From contig MU646534.1 of assembly GCA_026770585.1 (NCBI GenBank), forward strand, positions 138,944 through 152,753: a stretch of DNA of 13,810 nt, read 5' to 3'. The stretch is from Baffinella frigidus (taxonomy: Eukaryota; Cryptophyceae; Cryptomonadales; Baffinellaceae). The number at the start of each line of letters is the position of its first letter. Position 1 is the first letter of the stretch. The position numbers were made by a program, and so were the translations under genes. The notes under the pieces are model-generated. The model made no database searches, was not told the DNA's origin, and worked only from the letters and a program-made list of their open reading frames with translations. Of the stretch, positions 7,001-12,185 are shown in pieces.

Positions 7001-10000
7001 GGCCACTTGAGGGTGCGTGTGGGGTGGGTACCAGTCCTCCGGGGCGGCGGCGACGAAGTCAACGCCGTCAGCCACGTGCACTGTGATGCCTTTGTCCGCT
7101 GAGAGGTCGAAGTATTCCTTTGCGATATCCGCAACCTGCGAGGTTAGGTTCTAGGGTTTACGTTTTATGTGTTATGTTTTATGGTTTATGATTTATGGTT
7201 TATTTTTGCGGCTTCGTGTTTCGGGTTTTAGGGTTGAGGGGCGAGGGTTCAGGGTGCAGGGGGTTGGGGATTCGTGTTTCGTGTTTCGTGTTTCGTGTTT
7301 CGATTTTCGGTTTTCGTTTTTCGTTTTTTGTTTTCGTTTTTTCGGCTTTCGGTTTTCGGTTTTCGGTTTGCGGTTTTCAGTTTTCGGTTTTTCGGTTTTC
7401 TTTTTCGGTTTTCTTTTCGGTTTTCGGTTTCCGGTTTGCGGGTTCCAGGTATCGGGTTTCAGGTTTGGGCACCGCAGGATCGAGCTCGACACAGATGTTG
7501 GTGGGGGGGAGCGTGTCGACATATCTATATTTAGTCAACTGCTGGGCCCCTATCACAGGGTTTGTTTTTCTTTCACGAGGCGAGCCCGTGCTCAAAAGGG
7601 GTTTCGGGTTTCGTTCATGTTTCGTGTTTATGTTTCTTGGTTTCGGGTTTCGGGTTTCGGGTTTCGGGGATATGGTTTAGGGTCGAGGGCGTAGGGGGGT
7701 AGGCAGCGGAGGGTGGAGCTCGACGCAGTCGATGTTGGTTGCGGGGAGCGTGTCGCGCAGGCTACCATCCAAAAGGCTCCTCTAAATCCCAAAAGGACTA
7801 AAAGGCTATTTTACCATCTAAAAGGACTTTTTTACAATATAAAAGGACTCTCTTATAATCTGGAAGGATCCCTTTACACCGTAAAAGGACCCCTTTACAA
7901 TCTAAAGGACCCTTATACAATCTAAAAGGACTCTTTCACAATCCCGAAAGACCATTTTACAATCCAAAAGGACGATTTTACAATCTAAAAGGACGAACTC
8001 GTACTTCAGGACCCTATAAATATATGTGCATGTATATATACGTATATAAAGTCAACTGGTGGGTTATAACCCAACTTTGCGAAGGGTTTGCGAAGGGTGA
8101 GGCACCGCAGGGTCGAGCTCGACGCAGTCGATGTTGGTAGCGGGGAGCGTGTTGCGAAGGTACCGCGGCAGCATCCCCCCGGCCAGCCCTGTTACATGAG
8201 AGAAGGAAATTACGGATCGAAAATTTATTACGGATCGAGCCTTTTATTACTGATCGAAACAACACCCATCCCCTTCAGTGAAGGCCTTGTAAGACTAGGA
8301 CCATGACAGCATCCCCCCGGCCAGCCCTGTCTCGGGACGAGAAAAATCAGGGGAAGAAAAATGTTTGATTAGAGAAGAAAGTGGGTGATTGTTGCAGAAG
8401 GAAAAGGGCATGTAAAAATGCGTTTAGTGGAGAAGAAACTGGGCAATTATTTGAGAAGGAAAAGGGCGTGTCACGTTTGGCGTGAAAACGACCAGTTAAC
8501 CCGACTGAGGCAGAGCTAGGGTTGGGGGGGCGGGCAGCAGAGGGCGGAGGGTCGAGATTGGAAGCTGGAGGCTGGAGGCTGGAGGGTGAAGGGGGGGCTG
8601 AGGACCAACGATGAGAATCTCCATAGGCTCCTTCGCCACCTCCTCGGCAGAGCGTGTTGGGAAGAGCGGGAGGGACAGCAGCATCCCCTGCGATGCGAGA
8701 CCAAACATACATTATTATACAGTTAGTAGTACAGTTATACAGTTAGGTGTACTGTTGTACTGTTAGTTATACAGTTATACAGTTATACAGTTATACAGTC
8801 ATACAGTCATACAGTTATACAGTTAAACAGTTATACAGTTATACAGTTGGTTGTACAGTTATATAGTTGCACAGTTGTAGAGTTGTAGAGTTGGTCCCGC
8901 GCCACCTCCTCGGCAGAGCGTGTTGGCAAGAGCGGGAGAGAAAGCATCATCCCCTGCGATGCGAGAGCAAACACACATTATTACATAGCACACACATTTT
9001 TTTACAGTTAGGTGTACAGGTGTACAGTTAGGTGTACAGTATAGTGAGTTGTACAGTTGCACATATAGATGTACAGTTATATAATTAGGTGTACAGTTAT
9101 ACAGTTATACAGTTGTACAGTTGTACAGTTGTTCAGTTGTACAGGTGTACAGTTGTACAGTTGTACAGTTGTACAGTTGTACAGTAGTACAGTTGTACAG
9201 TTGTACAGTTGTACAGTTGTACAGTTGTACAGTTGTACAGTTGTACAGTTGTACAGTTGTACAGTTGTACAGTTGTACAGTAGTACAGTTGTACAGTTGT
9301 ACAGATGTACAGTTATACAGTTATACAGTTAGACCCGCGCCACCTCCTCGGCAGATCGTGTCAGCAACAGCGGCAGCGAGAGAAGCATCCCCTGTGAGCA
9401 CAGACCGTCAACCGCTTCGTTGCCCAAACTTAAACCCGAAAACGTAAGCCACGGAACGCGTGCCAAGAGAAAGTAGGGGTATCAAGACAGGCGAGAGACC
9501 GCTCCCTGCACCTGCACCACCGATGATGCGCCGCATCAACCCAGTGAAACCCAACAAAATCATGAACCCTAAACCTAAACCCTATACCCTATACCCTATA
9601 CCCTACCCTAAACCCTAAACCCTAAACCAGGGATACTTTACGCATTGTTTTTGAATACCGGCAACACTAACGTGACGTGGCCATCACATGCATCCTGCAC
9701 ACTCCGGTGCGCCGAGTGAACACTCTCGAGTGAATAGTCTTGGGAGGGCGAGTGAATAGTGTCGGGAGGGCGAGTGAATAGTCTTTACGCCGCGGCGGGG
9801 GGGCTTACACTCCTCTCGGCGCTGAAGAACCACCCGCCCACCCACTTCAAGTACGCAAGTACGCAATAAAAAAATAACTGAAGAACTCAAGAACTCAAGG
9901 ACTCAAGAAATCAGGAACTCAAGAACTCAAGCACGCAAGTACTCAAGAACGCGAGTAATTTGAGAGATTCAACGGCCACCGTGGTTGTATCAGGGGGCGT

Positions 10001-11614
10001 CGATTCCCGACGCCTCCGTGTCGGGAATCCTAAATCGGTTTGGGTCTTGTACCAGAGCACGAACGCCGGAATCCGGCGTCCTTCTACCAGAAAAATAGCA
10101 GGACGTTCCTTGTACCAGTGCAAGGACGCATGAATCCGGTGTGCGTGTACCAGAAAAATAGAGGGACGTGAGTGATTTGGGGCGGGACCTGGAGGCACTG
10201 GTACGGAAGGTAGTCTTTGTCAGCCACGGCGCGCCCGTCCGGATGGATCACCAGCCGCACCTGACGTTGGGGGGACAGGCGAGGTTTACTAAGTTGACAT
10301 AGGTTCATTAAGTTGACATACACGACCGCTTCACGCCAGGGGGGGAGGTAGGCCGAGACGCGAGGGCTCTAGCAGCACCAACCACTAACCACCCGAAGTT
10401 TACCAGATCGGGATATGTCAACTGTAGTAAATTTCACCAGGTCTGAACCCTCAGGGTTTAGTCCTGGGGGGGCGGATTACCCAACTCCACCCCGATGTGG
10501 TTCACTTTGGGTGGTTGGTGGAACGGGGGGAGCACGGGACATGACCATGTACTGAACAGAGGCGGGCCCGTTTCATGAATGAACAGAGACTTTTGTATCA
10601 CTCAACTCAAGGCTTGAGGACGTATCTTGGACCTGTATCGAACGTAATAAAGAAGAAGACAAAGAAGAAGAAGAAGACGAAGACGAAACAGAAGAGAAAA
10701 AGAAGAAGAAGAAGAAGAAGAACCAGAACAAGCATGGGGCAGGAGCGTCACACACTGCCTCACTTGTATAACTCCCCGAGTTTTAAAAAGGGTGGTTGAT
10801 GCGCCTGTGTGATCATGCCAAATACCAAAAGAGGCAAAAAGAGCCCCCTCGTCGAAAAAGTAGACAGCTCCCCTAAAAAGTGGATGTCCCACCTCGAGGT
10901 TTGAACTGGGGACCTCCAGCTGACGGGCAGCCTCCCTTATCCGCTATCCCAAGGGGGCGACCAGCGGTAGGGCCTTCACGTGTTCGAGAAAGGCCCTCAC
11001 GTGTTCGAGAACACGCGACTCCGGGAGAGATGCCATCATCCAAGAGGGTCTAGCTCTGCCCGAGTTTTATTCTGGCTAGCCCTGCCCGAGTTTCATTCAG
11101 GCTCGTCCTGAAACATATTTCAGAGCAGAAATACAAACGGGCGAATGTAAAGGCTTTAGAGGGTGGGGACCTCGGTCTGCTCGAGCTCGAGGTTTGACAT
11201 GAACCGCATGCGGCGCACGACCGTGCCGGGTTGCGCCCCCTCCACCACCTGCATTAGGGTTTAGGGTTTGGGGTGTGGATTTTAGGGATTGGGGTTAGGG
11301 TGCATGGTTTAGGGTTTAGGGTTGGGGTGTAGGGTTCAGAGTTTAGGGTTGGGGTTTATGGTTTAGGGTTTAGGGTTTAGGGTTGAGGGTTAGAGTGTGG
11401 GGTTGAGGGTTGAGGGTTGAGGTTTAGGGTGTAGGATTTAGGGTTTAGGGTTAGGGTGTGGGGTGTAGGGTGTAGGGTTAGAGTGTAGGGTGTAGGGTGT
11501 AGGGTTAAGGTGTAGGGTTGAGAGTTTAGGGCTACAGTGTAGGGTGTAGGGTACCAGCTCCTCGACGAGGATGTCGCCGTTCAGCTTCGACTCCCGCCGG
11601 TGGATCACCCGCGC
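4037..11614 (-). CDS. Split gene: METTL13-like protein methyltransferase, C-terminal (spermidine-synthase-like) domain, nine mapped exons
   Basis: Exons on the minus strand, 5' to 3': 11614-11555, 11248-11171, 10260-10189, 8687-8606, 8188-8106, 7135-7032, 6548-6463, 5307-5187, 4098-4037. Every acceptor is AG and every donor GT. All junction phases match (0,0,0,1,0,2,1,2), giving 249 codons without a stop. Seen in order: ILIVG+LAGGMLP (SAM glycine loop, G-L-A-G-G where METTL13 usually has GLGGGS), VELDP (acidic ribose-binding residue), VADIAKEYF, VHVADGVDF, LMDVN, APPRPF, GGVAAMNVLCSDP. This is the motif order of the C-terminal half of METTL13, which in humans methylates the N-terminus of eEF1A (family knowledge). 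The substrate here is inferred. The N-terminal METTL13 methyltransferase half is not seen. The final C-terminus is unresolved. Most donors are weak (GTNCC), so a decaying copy cannot be excluded. Confidence 0.82.
4185..4270. repeat. 37-bp tandem repeat (CAAAAGTCAATTTCCCCTG)
   Basis: CAAAAGTCAATTTCCCCTGM followed by AGGCAGTGGTYTT twice, plus a third partial unit. A related TTTTCAAAAGTTAACTTGCC motif occurs twice at 12718-12765. Confidence 0.75.
4484..4580. repeat. GGGTGTA / GGTTCAGGG heptamer-like tract
   Basis: GGGTGTAGGGTG units, including a small palindrome GGGTGTAGGGTGTCC-TACACCC. Confidence 0.7.
4599..4648 (-). pseudogene. Truncated donor-side copy of exon 8
   Basis: Repeats VLCSDPALFNTILLRI after a TTAG, then breaks into the TGTAGGG heptamer array. 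The three donor-side copies share the preceding intron block with AAGTTGAC and GCGGTACAAA segments, so 4599-5110 is a tandem array of about 3 units. Confidence 0.55.
4756..4822 (-). pseudogene. Donor-side copy of exon 8 without donor
   Basis: Repeats the FCSDPALFNTILMRI part after a TTAG. The donor GT is lost (GGAGGGGGGAGAGG). Confidence 0.55.
4908..4975 (-). pseudogene. Donor-side copy of exon 8 with its own acceptor (68 bp)
   Basis: Repeats the VLxSDPALFNTILL...AFGG part. It is now bounded by CGGGCAG (4978-4976) and GGGGG|GTACCT, so it is a formally complete mini-exon. Its entry phase (0) does not fit the phase-1 end of exon 7. Confidence 0.55.
5187..5307 (-). CDS. METTL13-like exon 8 (EFINAWARTTRPGG / VAAMNVLCSDPALFNTILLRI)
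   Basis: 121 bp, acceptor TTGCGCAG (5310-5308), donor GGGGG|GTAAAA (5186), phase 1 in and 2 out. F-I-N-A-W-x-R...P-G-G-V-A-A-M-N-V-L-C-S-D matches the METTL13 F-L-x-x-V-x-x-L-L-x-P-x-G-V-F-x-x-N-L-V-C-R-D helix-strand. The tail T-I-L-L-R-I-R-D-A-F-G-G matches the following helix that ends in A-V-F. It is flanked by two acceptor-side copies and three larger donor-side copies. Confidence 0.88.
5330..5575. repeat. CAATCTAAAAGGAC array (first site)
   Basis: Units such as TTTTACAATCTAAAAGGACG of about 20-22 bp, interrupted by the exon 8 fragment at 5431-5462. The same repeat recurs at 7767-8005 in another intron. Confidence 0.8.
5431..5462 (-). pseudogene. Acceptor-side fragment of exon 8 (EFINAWARTTR)
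   Basis: Acceptor GGCGCAG then AGTTCATCAACGCGTGGGCG, cut after the CGC codon. It lies upstream of the full exon and is surrounded by the CAATCTAAAAGGAC array. Confidence 0.6.
5597..5653 (-). pseudogene. Acceptor-side copy of exon 8 with internal deletion
   Basis: Repeats AG|TTCATCAACGCGTGGGCGCG and then AATGAACGTCCTCTGCTC-like sequence, with the PGGVA codons deleted. This puts a stop in the exon 8 frame. It has an AG acceptor and no donor. Confidence 0.6.
5690..5780. repeat. C-rich then G-rich tract
   Basis: CCCCCCCTCCCGCCCCACCC followed by GGGGGGCGGG and GGGGGGGCGGCGG runs. It can form an imperfect hairpin or G-quadruplexes. Nothing coding seen. Confidence 0.55.
5838..6157 (-). repeat. Ladder of donor-end copies of exon 7 plus intron start
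   Basis: The exon 7 end (minus CCCCTG followed by G-T/C) recurs with its donor at 5838, 5948, 6054 and 6132, besides 6217 and the true exon at 6463. The bases after the junction read GTAC, GTAC, GTAC, GCAC, GTCC and GTCT. Units of about 78-110 bp also share an AATTAATTT(T) segment and a GGGTAAAACAGC-like segment. Confidence 0.65.
6217..6296 (-). pseudogene. Near-complete copy of exon 7 (VTLMDVNACDDNDKIL...)
   Basis: Copies exon 7 from the LTLMDVN codons to the donor CCTG|GTCCTC. It lacks the first few codons. The AG that now precedes it (GTCAG|TCGTGACG) would enter in the wrong phase for exon 6. Internal changes are E/D plus silent ones. Confidence 0.6.
6355..6440. repeat. GA-rich purine tract (GAGAGCGAAAGC / GACAGAGAC)
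   Basis: Degenerate GAGA and AGACAGAC units, between exon 7 and its 6217-6296 copy. Confidence 0.65.
6463..6548 (-). CDS. METTL13-like exon 7 (YDLTLMDVNACDENDKIL / EAPPRPFITP)
   Basis: 86 bp, acceptor ATCGCAG (6551-6549), donor CCTG|GTCTCC (6462), phase 2 in and 1 out. The first base completes the Trp codon of exon 6. Y-D-L-x-L-M-D-V-N equals the METTL13 Y-D-V-x-x-x-D-V-D strand, and A-P-P-R-P-F equals C-P-P-P-A-F. A near-complete copy (6217-6296), one acceptor-side fragment (6674-6699) and at least four donor-end copies (5838 to 6157) surround it. Confidence 0.87.
6580..6673. repeat. TTTTAGG then GGGTGTA heptamer array
   Basis: ATTTTAGG(A/G) units followed by about six perfect GGGTGTA units ending at the exon 7 fragment. 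Confidence 0.85.
6674..6699 (-). pseudogene. Acceptor-side fragment of exon 7 (YDLTLMNV)
   Basis: Acceptor CCCCCAG (6702-6700) followed by GTACGACCTGACACTGATG, cut off by the GGGTGTA heptamer array. It lies upstream of the full exon. Confidence 0.6.
6812..6867 (-). pseudogene. Donor-side copy of exon 6 (ITVHVADGVDFVAAAPED)
   Basis: Covers the last 56 bp of exon 6, with TG|GTCAGC at the donor. All six differences from the exon are third-position silent changes. The 5' part of the exon is replaced by unrelated sequence containing a degenerate CCTAGG core (6877-6930). Confidence 0.65.
7032..7135 (-). CDS. METTL13-like exon 6 (VADIAKEYFDLSADKG / ITVHVADGVDFVAAAPEDW)
   Basis: 104 bp, acceptor CCTCGCAG (7138-7136), donor TG|GTACCC (7031), phase 0 in and 2 out. 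V-A-x-x-A-x-x-Y-F-x-L...I-x-V-H-V-A-D-G-x-D-F-V is the hallmark of METTL13 and spermidine-synthase-like proteins (A-x-x-Y-F-G-x...V-H-I-A-D-G-L-D-Y/F). The Asp-Gly pair sits at the adenine-binding position. A donor-side copy at 6812-6867 differs only at synonymous positions. Confidence 0.88.
7140..7466. repeat. TTTATGG / TTTCGTG / TTTTCGG array
   Basis: Successive heptamer variants, with TTTCGTG x4 followed by many TTTTCGG and TTTTTCGG. The translated frames are Phe/Arg/Val repeat artefacts. Confidence 0.85.
7473..7520 (-). pseudogene. Donor-side fragment of exon 5 (DTLPPTNICVELDPA)
   Basis: Repeats the end of exon 5, with one codon missing in the TNID(C)V stretch and the GCG|GTGCCC donor intact. 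It is followed downstream (in gene sense) by the TTTTCGG array. Confidence 0.6.
7600..7690. repeat. Short TTTCGGG array
   Basis: Four perfect GGTTTCG units at 7640-7667, with variants either side. Confidence 0.75.
7706..7765 (-). pseudogene. Donor-side fragment of exon 5 (RDTLPATNIDCVEL)
   Basis: Repeats the second half of exon 5 downstream of it. The donor is lost (GCTGCC in place of GCGGTGCC) and the terminal Asp-Pro is altered to His-Pro. Confidence 0.6.
7767..8005. repeat. CAATCTAAAAGGAC array (second site)
   Basis: About ten units of roughly 20-22 bp (TTTTACAATCTAAAAGGACC), lying between exon 5 and its 7706-7765 fragment. Confidence 0.85.
8106..8188 (-). CDS. METTL13-like exon 5 (LAGGMLPRYLRNTLPATN...VELDPA), SAM-binding core
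   Basis: 83 bp, acceptor CCTGTAACAG (8191-8189), donor GCG|GTGCCT (8105), phase 1 in and 0 out. L-A-G-G-M-L-P-R-Y-L aligns with the METTL13 L-G-G-G-S-L-P-L-F glycine motif, and I-D-C-V-E-L-D-P with I-D-A-V-E-I-D-P, the acidic end of strand beta 2 that contacts the SAM ribose in this fold. An acceptor-side fragment lies upstream (8308-8326) and two donor-side fragments downstream (7706-7765 and 7473-7520). Confidence 0.88.
8308..8326 (-). pseudogene. Acceptor-side fragment of exon 5 (LAGGML)
   Basis: Acceptor CGAGACAG followed by GGCTGGCCGGGGGGATGCTG, identical to the start of exon 5, then divergent. It lies upstream of the full exon. Confidence 0.65.
8606..8687 (-). CDS. METTL13-like exon 4 (GMLLSLPLFP...EEVAKEPMEILIVG), first half of SAM loop
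   Basis: 82 bp, acceptor GCATCGCAG (8690-8688), donor G|GTCCTC (8605), phase 0 in and 1 out. The helix G-M-L-L-S-L-P-L precedes strand I-L-I-V-G. The last G is completed by the next exon to give IVG-LAGG, the glycine-rich SAM loop. Only this copy contains the PMEILIVG segment. The two upstream copies stop at EEVAR, so this is the copy needed for a complete fold. Confidence 0.82.
8707..8890. repeat. GTTATACA / GTTGTACA octamer array (first block)
   Basis: About 20 octamers, mostly CAGTTATA, lying between exon 4 and its 8897-8953 copy. Confidence 0.9.
8897..8953 (-). pseudogene. Exon 4 copy lacking its last third (GMMLSLPLLPTRSAEEVAR)
   Basis: 57 bp, acceptor CATCGCAG (8956-8954), truncated at the same codon as the 9335-9391 copy. 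No GT follows (GACCAAC), so it has no donor. It sits between two blocks of the octamer repeat. Confidence 0.65.
9000..9333. repeat. GTTGTACA octamer array (second block)
   Basis: More than 30 octamers, the central part almost perfect CAGTTGTA. It ends at the truncated edge of the 9335-9391 exon 4 copy. It makes QLYSCTVV frames that are artefacts. Confidence 0.95.
9335..9391 (-). pseudogene. Exon 4 copy lacking its last third (GMLLSLPLLLTRSAEEVAR)
   Basis: 57 bp, acceptor CTCACAG (9394-9392), and an accidental GT directly after CGG (GTCTAAC). Most differences from the 8897-8953 copy are silent. It lacks the PMEILIVG strand and cannot replace exon 4. The GTTGTACA octamer array begins right at its truncated edge. 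Confidence 0.65.
9562..9632. repeat. CCCTAAA / CCCTATA telomere-like tract
   Basis: ACCCTAAACCCTA and four CCCTATA units. This is the one place where the C-rich strand of the heptamer is on plus. Confidence 0.85.
9707..9790. repeat. GGGAGGGCGAGTGAATAGT tandem repeat
   Basis: Three to four CGAGTGAATAGT(C/G)TY units of about 22-25 bp. Confidence 0.75.
9875..9958. repeat. AACTCAAG short tandem repeat
   Basis: AAGAACTCAAG and ACGCAAGTACTCAAG units of 8-9 bp. Confidence 0.8.
10045..10168. repeat. Tandem duplication of about 63 bp (CTTGTACCAG...AAAAATAG)
   Basis: CTTGTACCAG-GCA-GGACGC...GAATCCGGYGT...TACCAGAAAAATAG-RGGACGT occurs twice. The first unit contains a GCCGGAATCCGGC palindrome. Confidence 0.75.
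10189..10260 (-). CDS. METTL13-like exon 3 (VRLVIHPDGRAV...DYLPYQCLQ)
   Basis: A 72-bp block of 24 codons, acceptor CGTCAG (10263-10261), donor GTCCCG (10188), phase 0/0. It continues Q-T-E into V-R-L-V and ends with D-K-D-Y-L-P-Y-Q. This parallels METTL13, where Q-S-E-A-R-L-L is followed by D-x-x-Y-L-x-x-x-H before the helix that leads to the SAM loop. The linker between these motifs is shorter than in vertebrates. No copies of this exon were seen. Confidence 0.75.
10646..10732. repeat. GAA trinucleotide microsatellite
   Basis: AAGAAGAAGAAG with GACGAA and AAAA interruptions. The Ser-rich and Lys-rich frames are artefacts. Confidence 0.9.
10967..11108. repeat. Two short tandem duplications in one intron
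   Basis: GGCCYTCACGTGTTCGAGAA twice (10971-11010), and CTAGCYCTGCCCGAGTTTYATTC twice (11049-11100). Confidence 0.75.
11171..11248 (-). CDS. METTL13-like exon 2 (VVEGAQPGTVVRRMRFMSNL...QTE)
   Basis: A 78-bp block of 26 codons, acceptor ATGCAG (11251-11249), donor GTCCCC (11170-11165), phase 0/0. The V-V-E-G...R-R-M-R-F-M-S-N...E-Q-T-E pattern corresponds to the METTL13 stretch D-V-x-G...R-R-L-I-F-L-S-N...Q-S-E-A, a signature at the start of the C-terminal domain. The intron upstream of it (11249-11554) is almost entirely telomere-like heptamers. No copies of this exon were seen. Confidence 0.8.
11252..11552. repeat. Intron made of degenerate TTTAGGG / TGTAGGG heptamers
   Basis: Nearly every base between exon 1 and exon 2 belongs to GGGTTTA, GGGTTGA or GGGTGTA units with the G-rich strand on plus (the template strand of the gene). 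Confidence 0.92.
11555..11614 (-). CDS. METTL13-like exon 1 of the mapped set (ARVIHRRESKLNGDILVEEL)
   Basis: A 60-bp block of 20 codons, acceptor AAAGCAG at 11617-11615, donor GTACCC at 11554, phase 0 on both sides. It matches the METTL13 segment just before the second domain: R-x-V-x-H followed by S-x-L-x-G-x-x-x-V-E-E/D. The open frame continues upstream through PNLPGLLLIFVSTGKQ, which could also be coding (compare FLSVGGDIG in METTL13), so the true 5' edge may lie further up. Two shorter copies of its start lie upstream (11692-11718 and 11794-11805). Confidence 0.7.
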
Positions 11615-11691
11615 CTGCTTTCCCGTGCTCACAAAAATTAGAAGGAGCCCAGGGAGGTTGGGATCGGCAGCCCCTCTCTCCCCAGGCGGGA

Positions 11692-11718
11692 GGACTCCCG
11701 CCTGTGGATCAACCGCGC
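11692..11718 (-). pseudogene. Acceptor-side fragment of exon 1 (ARLIHRRES)
   Basis: Minus-strand GCGCGGTTGATCCACAGGCG repeats the exon 1 start, but the acceptor reads CAA instead of CAG. It lies upstream of the full exon. Confidence 0.6.
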
Positions 11719-11793
11719 TTGCTCTGTGCTGCGTCTGTTCATGGGGACGGAAGCGGGCAGCGAGGAGGAGCATAGACAGATAAGGAAGGCTAG

Positions 11794-11805
11794 GATCACG
11801 CGCGC
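11794..11805 (-). pseudogene. Short acceptor-side fragment of exon 1 (ARVI)
   Basis: Minus-strand GAGCAG|GCGCGCGTGATC keeps the AG acceptor and the first four codons, then runs into sequence (AAGGAAGGCTRGGATC on plus) that is itself repeated near 11965-11980. Confidence 0.5.
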
Positions 11806-11817
11806 CTGCTCCGTTTA

Positions 11818-11880
11818 AGGTTTTGGGGTTTAGGGTTTAGGGTTTAGGGTTTAGGGTTTAGGGACCAGGGTTTAGGGTCA
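11818..11880. repeat. TTTAGGG telomere-type tract
   Basis: Five perfect TTTAGGG units in tandem, flanked by near matches. Confidence 0.9.
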
Positions 11881-12098
11881 GAGCGTAGAGCTAAAAGGCG
11901 ATGGTTCAGAGGCTGCGTCAGTTCGGTTGGTGGCGTGCGGGCGGAGAGGCGCGGCAGAGACAGAAAAGGAAGGCTGGGATCGCGTGGTCGGCCTCCGAAA
12001 GGCCTCGGCCATCTGTGCAGCCCCCCTCCTGGGGCCGGCGCGTGCCGCTTCGGCGTGGGGGCAAGCATGTGTTCCTCGCTTCGTAGCCTCCATGCATT

Positions 12099-12172
12099 TC
12101 CTTTACCAGTTTGTGAGCTCCCGTCATAGGCCCACCATGGAACTTATTCTGCAGGATGGCCCTTCTTGGTTT
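12099..12172. repeat. Dispersed repeat, copy 3 (degraded)
   Basis: TTTACCAGTTTGTGAGCTCC...CATAGGCCCACCATGGAACT...TTCTGCAGGATGGCC aligns with copies at 609, 2031 and 13341. Confidence 0.5.
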
Positions 12173-12185
12173 CAAGCATCGAGCT

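Noticed and set aside
7167-7694. 175-codon Phe-rich plus frame
   Set aside because: Heptamer translation running across exon 5 fragments that are coding on the other strand.
9069-9447. Frames of the QLYSCTVV type
   Set aside because: Translation of the GTTGTACA octamer array; all frames stay open because the unit lacks stops.
10573-10892. Ser-rich and Lys-rich frames
   Set aside because: GAA microsatellite translation, not unique protein.
10881-10962. Functional tRNA gene
   Set aside because: The acceptor and T stems do not pair and the anticodon loop lacks T33; only A/B-box-like words remain.
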